Part shown: in pieces, positions 49,001 through 61,000 of the stretch
How the letters are laid out: every line of letters begins with the position of its first letter
Position numbering within the stretch: the first letter of the stretch is position 1
From: Haliclystus octoradiatus
Taxonomy: Eukaryota > Cnidaria > Staurozoa > Stauromedusae > Haliclystidae
Reading direction: 5' to 3'
NCBI GenBank assembly: GCA_916610825.1
Contig: OU744450.1
Coordinates: forward strand, 21,320,814-21,384,813
DNA: 64,000 bases
The notes under the pieces: model-generated
What the model saw: the letters and a program-made list of their open reading frames with translations, nothing else
Told to the model about the DNA's origin: nothing
Database searches by the model: none
Position numbers and translations under genes: made by a program

Positions 49001-52000
49001 GCTCTTAATATCTCGTTGTCATGATGTAAATGATCTATAATTTCTTTCGCACCGTTAAATTTCTTCTTCCGGTGAGCTAAATCATTTTCTATAGATGAAA
49101 CGTTAACTGTTAAAGCACTGTTTTCATTACAAATGTCCTTTGTTTGTTTAATCAAATCATTCATAATCAAGTAAGCTTCACTTCGTTCTTTTTCCAGTTT
49201 GCAAACTGTTGCTTTCAAACAAATTATTTTATTTTTAATGTCTAATTCTGCTTTATTGGATCTGACAATAGATTCATTCACAATTGCAGGAAGTACATCA
49301 AATTTGGGCTTTATCAATAAGCCATTTTTGTTTGCCATAACCAGTGTTGAAGGGTTTTTACTCTTCTTAACGACCGCATTGTGGTCTTTAGCCAAGGGTA
49401 AAATTCCAGGCAAAATATCGTACTTACATCCAGCAAGAGTTACTAAGCTTTTCTTCTTGCAATCAGCAGAAGGTCCATGTTTGTGCTGACATTTTGTTTT
49501 AACTCGATACGACCGACGATGAAGTATTGGCTCTACGAGGATTCCTTTGCAATGTGCACCATTAAATTTTCCTCTGGCAATAATAATATTATCTAAAGCC
49601 ATCGCTACAACCGACATCCAATCTTTATTTTACAGTTGATTCTGAACTTTTCAGACAAATAACCTTTGATAAAATGGATGAGAGAAAATTCACTACAATC
49701 CGATCTGAAAGTTGAGTCGCCAAGACGATCATCCATTGTGATGTCATCATTTATAAGTCTTGAAATTGTACCACGTGATGGAGGCAAACAGCCCCAGTCC
49801 TCTTGTTGAGACACTTTGCAGCAGATTGGCATTTTACAATTTTCGACAGAAAAAGGTAGATACATTAAAGATTAATTCTTAAGATGAAAAGTGTTTCTGA
49901 CAAACAGGAAACCAAACAAACAGCCACGCCGTAGCACTATCACAATTTTCGAATTGAAATAAAAGTCGAACGTTTCGAACAAGCATATGTATATCGAACG
50001 CACAACTTCTACCAATGTTTTCTAAAGTTGAATCTACGACACTACGCAATGAATATGAATCAGCAAAATTAATTAGTTTTTAATGTTCAAATCTTATCAA
50101 GCAATTTTGTAATAAGACAACGGAAGTAATTTGATTTTTTTTTGCAACGTTTCGAATTGGCATTAAATCTGTTCTCAAGCTTAAATTATATGTTAACCTA
50201 GATTTCTACCTATAGCATCACCATTGAATTAAGCCTTGTAATTGACAAGAAAACTTTGCAGAATGATTTGCTGCATGAATAATAATCCCTAACATTAACT
50301 TATATATTTAATTGGCTTTATGTTTAATTAGCTATCAACTAGCGATTGGATACACCCGGATTCACGCTTCGATTATTCATTTAGCAATCGGACTGGATTT
50401 TCATATTAACTTGGATCAAGCTATGGCCTTGAATTAATCATTGCATTCCAAAAACATTCTGAAGATCAAAACAAATGGTTCTTCATCGCATTTGGCATTG
50501 CAGTTGTGCATTTTGACAGCTGGCATTTACCATATATACCTCGACAAAATATTATAAACAATTTCATGTTAACTGCTTATTTAGGAATATATAGAAACAC
50601 CTACGTTAAGCATGATGTTTAATGAAATGCATTGTACGGTCTTGTACCGCACAATATATTCATCAATTCTCTACTTTTGAATTTAAATAACGTACTGTAA
50701 TGCAGCTTCACAAAACTCAGGACCTCATTTTTATCCCGTATAGCGTCTGCAAGCAGCCTATATCAGTTATCAACTGAACTAGTTTGTCAAAGCTACTGTG
50801 GCTCAGTTACTAATGTAAAGATATATTGTAGAAGTATTCTCTTTAGGTTATAAATATCTGTTACTATGACTATAATCTGCTGTTAGTTTGTTATGGTTTA
50901 TTCGAATTAGGCTCATATAAGTAGGTATCTATAGTAGCCTGTAAAATGCCTGGAGAATTGGTCAACATATGATTGCCTCTCCTTGAAAACTGACTAATTA
51001 TCTAGCTTTGTTACGATTTCTAGTGTAGCATTTCCTCTTCTATCAATCAATCATGAATCCAAAAAGTAATGTAGACGGTGTCGCCCTACCGAAGGCACCC
51101 GTACCACTCCTCTATTTCTAGATGAGTGGCTTTCCTCGCTGGGAGCAATGATTTTAAACGCTCTTTGTTGATCTCAGCCGCAACACTGCAGATCAATTTC
51201 AACAGATTTCATGGCAGATAGGTGTTGATTGTCAATGCGCAACGATGCGCCGCAACTACTCACAATGCAAATCCCTCTGGACCATTCCATCCGTCATCTT
51301 CAGATGGAAATCATTTGATGTTTCAGATGAAGTCAAGGCTGAGTTGACCTTCAGGGAATTGAACCACAGTCGATCAGATATGATTCGATCTGAAGTTCGG
51401 TTGCTCTGCCATCAGAGCTAATCCTCCTTGCGTATCATAATCCTGATCTACTCCTTAGCTAATCATGAATCCGAGCGTAGCGGATCTAATTTTCTAAGGA
51501 ATAGCTTTATCTATTGCTCTCGATTTAAAAGGTAAAAGGGAACTTAATTATTATATTCGATTTCCATCATTTGATTTCCTCCAAATGATAAGACAGACTT
51601 GAGTTTTTGCCAATGAAAATAAATTCATCTGGAATTGTATCGACATTTTATATTTTCAGCCTGCCAAACCGTAGTACAGTAAGTAGTATTTGCCGAACGT
51701 ACTGCAAAATCCTGCGCCGAATCTGGATCTCGTATCATATTTGATTGATGTTTTAAATTACCTCTTGCCAACTACTGCACACCAGACAAATGTAAAACCA
51801 GAAACATCACAATAATTGAGTGAAGGATTGTCATTGGAATCGTTGGCATTTCCAACCGTACCACGACTATCATATTTGCAAGATTGACATTTCAAAGGTC
51901 AATCTCATACTCCACAAATCCACAATCTGGTCCCTCCAAGCGCACAAATCTCGTTCATTCAACAAATACGAAAGTTTACTGGATAAAGTGTGATTCTCGC

Positions 52001-55000
52001 GGTTGCTTGCCTCTGCCTGAATTCAGCATTACATGTACATATATTCACATCATATAAATTATGTCATTACCAGTAGCAACAAACTGCTGGAGGGTGATAT
52101 GAATGTAAGTAGATATGTAAGCCATATACTCTACAGCAACAAATAAGGAACGAGTGGAAAAACTTACTGCAGTGCTTATGTTACTCTATTAGATAGAATA
52201 GTAGATACATTTCTTTCAATGTCTATTGTCATCAATCGTCAATTCACAGTTAAATCGCACGTGACCATGATTGGTCCATTAGGAGACAAGAGAGAGCATG
52301 GAAGAGTGTAAAACACCTTGAAACTAGATGGCTCTGGGTAGATTAACCACCTAGGCAAACAACATAGATCAAAGTTCCAGTAAAATGACGGATTGTTTAA
52401 TCTAAGCACAATGCGATGGACGAATGCGAGAAAAGACTCAAAGTAGAGTGAAAACTTGGAGCAATTATACTATATATCATATTTTCATAAGTTACAATTC
52501 TAATTATTACACATTCTAAGCAATCAGTCTGTTATTTATAGATGCTACTGCTCATTTACTACTTCTTTAATAACTTCTTCTTGCCTCTTCGGGAGGAACC
52601 TCCGTCTCCTTGCTACAGATGACATGCCTCTTTTACGGGGGTAAATTGGAGGCTTTAGAACTAAATTGTCATTGCAGCTATCCTTGAATATTAATGGAGC
52701 ATTTGCAATAGATTGTGGGCTGCATATTGCTCTTAATATCTCGTTGTCATGATGTAAATGATCTATAATTTCTTTCGCACCGTTAAATTTCTTCTTCCGG
52801 TGAGCTAAATCATTTTCTATAGATGAAACGTTAGCTGTTAAAGCACTGTTTTCATTACAAATGTCCTTTGTTTGTTTAATCAAATCATCCATAATCAAGT
52901 AAGCTTCACTTCGTTCTTTTTCCAGTTTGCAAACTGTTGCTTTCAAACAAATTATTTTATTTTTAATGTCTAATTCTGCTTCGTTAGATCTGACAATAGA
53001 TTCATTCACAATTGCAGGAAGTACATCAAATTTGGGCTTTATCAATAAGCTAATTTTGTTTGCCATAACCAGTTTTGAAGCATTGTTACTCTTCTTAACG
53101 ACCGCACTGTGGTCTTTAGCCAGGGGTAATATTCCAGGCAAAATATCGTACTTACATCCAGCAAGAGTTACTAAGCTTTTCTTCTTGCAACGAGCAGAAG
53201 GTCCATGTTTGTGCTGACATTTTGTTTTAACTCGATACGACCGACGATGAAGTATTGGCTCTACGAGGATTCCTTTGCAATGTGCACCATTAAATTTTCC
53301 TCTGGCAATAATAATATTATCTAAAGCCATCGCTACAACCGACATCAAATCTTTATTTTACAGTTGATTCTGAACTTTTCAGACAAATAACCTTTGATAA
53401 AATGGATGAGAGAAAATTCGCTACAATCCGATCTGAAAGTTGAGTCGCCAAGACGATCATCCATTGTGATGTCATCATTTATAAGTCTTGAAATTGTACC
53501 ACGTGATGGGGGCAAACAGCCCCAGTCCTCTTGTTGAGACACTCTGCAGCAGATTGGCATTTTACAATTATCGACAGAAAAAGGTAGATACATTAAAGAT
53601 TAATTCTTGAGATGAAAAGTGTTTCTGACAAACAGGAAACAAAACAAACAGCCACGCCGTAGCACTATCACAATTTTCGAATTGAAATAAAAGTCGAACG
53701 TTTCGAACAAGCATATGTATATCGAACGCACAACTTCTACCAATGTTTTCTAAAGTTGAATCTACGACACTACGCAATGAATATGAATCAGCAAAATTAA
53801 TTAGTTTTTAATGTTCAAATCTTATCAAGCAATTTTGTAATAAGACAACGGAAGTAATTTGATTTTTTTTTGCAACGTTTCGAATTGGCATTAAATCTGT
53901 TCTCAAGCTTAAATTATATGTTAACCTAGATTTCTACCTATAGCGTCACCATTGAATTAAGCAATTAAGCCTTGTAATTTACAAGAAGACTTTGCAGAAT
54001 GATTTGCTGCATGAAAAATAATCCCTAACATTAACTTATATTTAATTGACTTTATATTTAAATAGTTATCAACTAGCGATTGGATACACCCGGATTCACG
54101 CTTCGATTATTTATTTAGCAATCGGACTGGATTTTCGTATTAACTTGGATCAAGCAATGGCCTTGAATTAATCATTGCATTCCAAAAACATTCTGAAGAT
54201 CAAAACAAATGTTTCTTCATCGCATTTGGCATTGCAGTTGTGCATTTTGACAGCTGGCATTTACCATATATACTTCGAAAAAATATTATAAACAATTTCA
54301 TGTTAACTGCTTATTTAGGAATATATAGAAACACCAACGTTAAGCATGATGTTTAATGAAATGCATTTTACGGTCTTGTACCGCACCATATATTCATCAA
54401 GTCTCTACTTTTGAATTTAAATAACGTACTGTAATGCAGCTTCACAAAACTCAGAACCTCATTTTTATCCCGTATAGCGTCTGCAAGCAGTCTATAGCAG
54501 TTATCAACTGAACTAGTTTGTCAAAGCTACTGTGGCTCAGTTACTAATGTAAAGATATATTGTAGAAGTATTCTCTTTAGGTTCTAAATATCTGTTACTA
54601 TGACTATAATATGCTGTTAGTTTGTTATGATTTGTTCGAATTAGGCTCATATAAGTAGGTATCTATAGTAGCCTGTAAAATGACTGGAGAATTGGTCAAC
54701 ATATGATTGCCTCTCCTTGAAAACTGAGTAATTATCTAGCTTTGTTACGATTTCTAGTGTAGCATTTCCTCTTCTACCAATCAATCATGAATCCAAAAAG
54801 TAATGTAGACGGTGTCGCCCTACCGAAGGCACCCGTACCACTCCTCTATTTCTAGATGAGTGGCTTTCTTCGCTGAGAGCAATGATTTTAAACGCTCTTT
54901 GTTGATCTCAGCCGCAACACTGCAGATCAATTTCAACAGATTTCATGGCAGATAGGTCTTGATTGTCAATGCGCAACGATGCACTGCAGCTACTCACAAT

Positions 55001-58000
55001 GCAATTCCCTCTGGACCATTCCATCCGTCATCCTCAGATGGTACTCATTTGATGTTTCAGATAAAGTCAAGGCTGAGTTGACCTTCAGGGGATTGAACCA
55101 CAGTCGATCAGATATGATTCGATCTGAAGTTCCGTTGCTCTGCCACCTGAGCTAATCATCCTTGTGTATCCTAATCCTGATCTGCTCCTGAGCTAATCAT
55201 GAATCCGAGCGTAGCGGAGCTAATTTTCTAAGGAATAGCTTTATCTATTGCTCTCGATTTAAAATGAAAACGGGAATTTAATTATTATATTCGATTTCCA
55301 TCATTTGATTTCCTCCAAATGATAAGACAGACTTGAGTTTTTGCCAATGAAAATAAATTCATCTGGAATTGTATCGACATTTTATATTTTCAGCCTGCCA
55401 AACCGTAGTACAGTAAGTAGTATTTGGCGAACGTACTGCAAATTCCTGCGCTGAATCTGGATTTCGTATCATATTTGATTGATGTTTTAAATTACCTCTT
55501 GCCAGTTACTGCACACCAGACAAATGTAAAACCAGAAACATCACAATAATTGAGTGAAGGATTGTCATTGGAATCGTTGGTATTTCCAACGGTACCACGA
55601 CTATCATATTTGCAAGATTGACATTTCAAAGGTCACTCTCATACTCCACAAATCCACAATCCGGTCCCTCCAAGCGCACAAATCTCTTTCATTCAACAAA
55701 TACGAAAGTTTACTGGATAAAGTGTGATTCTCGCAGTTGCTTGCCTCTGCCTGAATTCAGCATTACATGTACATATATTCACATCATATAAATTATGTCA
55801 TTACCAGTAGAAACAAACTGCTGGAGGGTGATATGAATGTAAGTAGATATGTAAGCCATATACTCTACAGCAACAAATAAGGAACGAGTGGAAAAACTTA
55901 CTGCAGTGCTTATGGTACTCTATTAGATAGAATAGTAGACACATTTCTTTCAATGTTTATTGTCATCAATCGTCAATTCACAGTTAAATCGCACGTGACC
56001 ATGATTGGTCCGATAGGAGACAATAGAGAGCATGGAAGAGTGTAAAACACCTTGAAATTAGATGGCTCTGAGTAGATTAACCACCTAGGCAAACAACATA
56101 GATCAAAGTTCCAGTAAAATGACGGATTGTTTAATCTAAGCACAATGCGATGGACGAATGCGAGAAAAGACTCAAAGTAGAGTGAAAACTTGGAGCAATT
56201 ATACTATATATCATATATACATAAGTTACAATTCTAATTATTACACATTCTAAGCAATCAGTCTGTTATTTATAGATGCTACTGCTCATTTACTACTTCT
56301 TTAATAACTTCTTCTTGCCTCTTCGGGAGGAACCTCCGTCTCCTTGCTACAGATGCCATGCCTCTTTTACGGGGGTAAATTGGAGGCTTTGGAACTAAAT
56401 TGTCATTGCAGCTATCCTTGAATATTAATGGAGCAATTGCAATAGATTGTGGGCTGCATATTGCTCTTAATGTCTCGTTGTCATGATGTAAATGATCTAT
56501 AATTCCTTTCGCACCGTTAAATTTCTTCTTCTGGTGAGCTAAATCATTTTCTATAGATGAAACGTTAGCTGTTAAAGCACTGTTTTCATTACAAATGTCC
56601 TTTGTTTGTTTAATCAAATCATTCATAATCAAGTAAGCTTCACTTCGTTCTTTTTCCAGTTTGCAAACTGTTGCTTTCAAACAAATTATTTTATTTTTAA
56701 TGTCTAATTCTGCTTTATTGGATCTGACAATAGATTCATTCACAATTGCAGGAAGTACATCAAATTTGGGCTTTATCAATAAGCCATTTTTGTTTGCCAT
56801 AACCAGTGTTGAAGGGTTTTTACTCTTCTTAACGACCGCATTGTGGTCTTTAGCCAAGGGTAAAATTCCAGGCAAAATATCGTACTTACATCCAGCAAGA
56901 GTTACTAAGCTTTTCTTCTTGCAATCAGCAGAAGGTCCATGTTTGTGCTGACATTTTGTTTTAACTCGATACGACCGACGATGAAGTATTGGCTCTACGA
57001 GGATTCCTTTGCAATGTGCACCATTAAATTTTCCTCTGGCAATAATAATATTATCTAAAGCCATCGCTACAACCGACATCCAATCTTTATTTTACAGTTG
57101 ATTCTGAACTTTTCAGACAAATAACCTTTGATAAAATGGATGAGAGAAAATTCACTACAATCCGATCTGAAAGTTGAGTCGCCAAGACGATCATCCATTG
57201 TGATGTCATCATTTATAAGTCTTGAAATTGTACCACGTGATGGAGGCAAACAGCCCCAGTCCTCTTGTTGAGACAATTTGCAGCAGATTGGCATTTTACA
57301 ATTTTCGACAGAAAAAGGTAGATACATTAAAGATTAATTCTTAAGATGAAAAGTGTTTCTGACAAACAGGAAACAAAACAAACAGCCACGCCGTAGCACT
57401 ATCACAATTTTCGAATTGAAATAAAAGTCGAACGTTTCGAACAAGCATATGTATATCGAACGCACAACTTCTACCAATGTTTTCTAAAGTTGAATCTACG
57501 ACACTACGCAATGAATATGAATCAGCAAAATTAATTAGTTTTTAATGTTCAAATCTTATCAAGCAATTTTGTAATAAGACAACGGAAGTAATTTGATATT
57601 TTTTGCAACCATTCGAATTGGCATTAAATCTGTTCTCAAGCTTAAATTATATGTTAACCTAGATTTCTACCTATAGCATCACCATTGAATTAAGCCTTGT
57701 AATTGACAAGAAAACTTTGCAGAATGATTTGCTGCATGAATAATAATCCCTAACATTAACTTATATATTTAATTGGCTTTATATTTAATTAGCTATCAAC
57801 TAGCGATTGGATACACCCGGATTCACGCTTCGATTATTCATTTAGCAATCGGACTGGATTTTCGTATTAACTTGGATCAAGCAATGGCCTTGAATTAATC
57901 ATTGCATTCCAAAAACATTCTGAAGATCAAAACAAATGTTTCTTCATCGCATTTGGCATTGCAGTTGTGCATTTTGACAGCTGGTATTTACCATATATAC

Positions 58001-61000
58001 TTCGACAAAATACTATAAACAACTTCAACTGCATATTTAGAAATATATAGAAACACCAACGTTACGCATGATGTTTAATAAAATGCATTGTACGGTCTTG
58101 TACCGCATAATATATTCATCAATTCTTTACTTTTGAATTTATATAATATGATGATAAAACAGAAATAAAAAATACAGCAATTAATCAAATGCAAAAATAA
58201 ACGAATGGCATCATGGTATACCTATTGCGGCAAGCACACCATCATGAATAATTGTTTGCATTTATATATATTCGTTATTCTTCAATTCGTGGTAATAACT
58301 ACAATTAAAGGAGCAAAAATGACCGGCAGGCGCTACGCACTTAGGATCACGTGCATGTTTATTGTTTATAACACAATGTTCATTGTTGACATGAATTTAT
58401 TACAAATTAGGCTTGCGTATAACAATAGTTTCAAAGCGAGACGGTTGAATTACGCTAAGCATAAATTCAAATTGATCTCGCAGGGGTCGCCGGTCAATTT
58501 TGCCCCTTTAAGCTTTCTGTTCAATTAAGTACAGTATTTGCAAACTAACCAACCCTGCTTAATCTTGATTTGGAGGACAATAGAACCGTGCCAATGGTAT
58601 TGTAATAGTTATGTTTGTTTCATTGCCACTAGTTGAATTACGAACTAACCACATTGGATCGTTTGTACTGGCATTAAGTAACAGTCTATGGTAATTATGC
58701 AAAAGGGCACCTTCTGCCTCAAGGGCAGGAGCCCAGCTGCCCCACCAGCTCCAGCGCCCCTGGCAAAACTATCTTGACAGGGCTGCTACCCCTGCTTTGT
58801 TTGTGACACATTGGATAATTAAATATGACTACATATACTTTTTGTTATCATTTTTCAAACCTTTTTGATGTTATTGGTAAGACGGTTAGCATAAACATGT
58901 CATCATTATTAATAAATTCATTTTAAATATCAATCGCTATAGAAACCATTGCATAGATCCTTCGAATATTTGGCAAAAATTACTTTTGATTATAATCTCC
59001 CAGCTTGTTGGATACGTTTATGGCTTATTTATTTTTGTGGTGGGGCAAGGAATAAAAATGCCTATTATATTATCTCAATAATAAGAAGTGTACAACGAAA
59101 TTTGATTCAGATGTTATTTAAAACAAAAGCTGTTGAGAATATTCACGCTTCTACGCAGCAAAAATTTGTTTACAATGAAATTCTTAACTGGCATTAATAA
59201 ATGACTTATTTAAATACTTTTTTATCATTTTACCTGTATAACATACATCATCACTATTACCTGTTACTCTGTTGTCGTCTTCACCGTATAAAGTACTTTG
59301 TGATATCTCACTTGTATCGAATTGACTTTCAATTGATTTATTCTCCATTGATGAAACGCGTAAACCGATTCCTATTGAAAATAAAGACTCAGCTATGTCA
59401 AAATACTACTAAAGTGTAACCTGCTTGTAATTGCATTTGACCAAATCTGCAGTTATCCGAAATTTATTAACAAGGACTTGACCAGAAAATAGTTCATCGA
59501 GTTTCAAAGCCAGGTTGCAGATAAGCGAGAACTTCACTTATCTGAATTGCACATATACGCGGGTTACACAGTATCGACATTTGTATGTCTTAGTCTTCTA
59601 TAAGTATGTCTTCTATAACTAGTCGATTAGGGGCTACATAGACTAAAATCGATTAATACAAAGCATGCCAAAATAATTCTGGACATGGGATGTTTCTATC
59701 GCAAATGTGAAACACGATATATCCAATCACAGCTCAATCCGATATCTTCAATTAAAAAACTGAAATATGATGTGATTTCAGATTCCAATCAAAGATCCTG
59801 GATAGAAGCACATTGGATACAAGATCAGAAATGGTTAGTTTAGTTATACATAATGTAATTTACTATATTACAGCACAAATACAACGATTAATCCAACATT
59901 AAAGCCTCGTTTTATAATTCGGATCAGACAGGACCGAGATGAGACGGAACTACAGACGGTCGCATGATAAGAATATATATTTACTTGCAACTAATCACGG
60001 CAAGACACGGCTGCTATAGAAACTTGAAAGAAGATAATTCATTACATTTACTGTATGACATTACTGTGTAATCAACTATCTGTCATGCATACCAAGACGG
60101 TATAGAGGAACAGCACACACCTTTAGATTTATTAGCTGCTTGATCAGCGCGGAATTTTTCTCGTTTTGCATGACGTTCTGCTCGTTGAAGCTCTCTTTCA
60201 AGTCTCTTTTGTTCTCTCGCAGCCTTTGCAACAGCCAATGGACCATCATCACTATTCGAACGTTGGATATTTGTAGTTGATAGTGATGATTTTGCTGTAT
60301 CAAATGAATTGAAACTTTGAGTACCTATATGAGATAAACAGTGAAAAATCATACGATCAGTTAATGTCTACAGCGCATGAATAAAATACTGTAGACGAAC
60401 GGTATACAGCAGGCGCTAACTACTACTAGCAGTATTATTATTCTTTTTTTAAGTTGCAGGCATTTTCTAGGCGTTACACCCCCTGCGAAAAACAGTTCAA
60501 GAGTTCATGAACAGTTCATGAACGCTAAATGGCCCCAATGTTTATAATTTTTTCATTAACTGTTCATGAACTGCTCACAAACTGTTCATGAATAGTTCAT
60601 GAAAAGTTGGGGGGCATTTAACGTTCATGAACTCCTGAACTGTTTTTTTGCAAGGGACATGGCTAGTTTTAGAGGCACATTAGGGACAAGCAAACAGAAA
60701 AAGCTATTACAAAGCTCTTTTGAGTTAGAAAAATAGAAATCATAAGAGTATTTGGTACGTAGTACAACCATTTGCCAAATTTTTTTAGAAAATAATGTCA
60801 ATCATAGCTAATAATAGAATAACTCTATAAGAACGCTGCAATAGTTCAAGTACCTCATCACACTATTACGTTTCTTACAAAATCTTTGTTACATTTGCTA
60901 ATGAAATCGCCCTACAGCCAGGGTCTGACAAAAGGTTCAGCCTTCTGGAATCCTCCAGGCAATTCAACATTTTTGTCTGAATTTTTTGTTGATGTTTGAC

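Larger units (their letters stand above)
43499..58145. repeat. Tandem array of three 3.73-kb units (A+B), first unit split
   Basis: Part A occurs at about 43499-44523, 50692-51720 and 54425-55455. Part B occurs at about 47990-50691, 51721-54424 and 55456-58145. Units 2 and 3 are contiguous A+B with spacings of about 3733 and 3721 bp. In unit 1, A and B are separated by 3.46 kb of single-copy DNA (44525-47989). A carries a minus-strand tRNA-derived SINE. B carries ORF1 and ORF2 and, near 48535-48605, 52255-52325 and 55990-56065, a stretch resembling the right end of the hAT-type MITE at 10037-10319. Copies differ by scattered substitutions and short indels. The right boundary is where similarity stops after gaatttatataa. 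Confidence 0.85.

Noticed and set aside
49199..49489. 96-codon plus-strand ORF, repeated at 52927 and 56661
   Set aside because: It is the antisense shadow of ORF2 in each array unit; the codon pattern and the arrangement with ORF1 favour the minus strand.
59413..59570. Region resembling a short structured RNA
   Set aside because: The gtgtaacc/gggttacac ends and similarity to 21160-21510 fit a decayed MITE better than an RNA gene.
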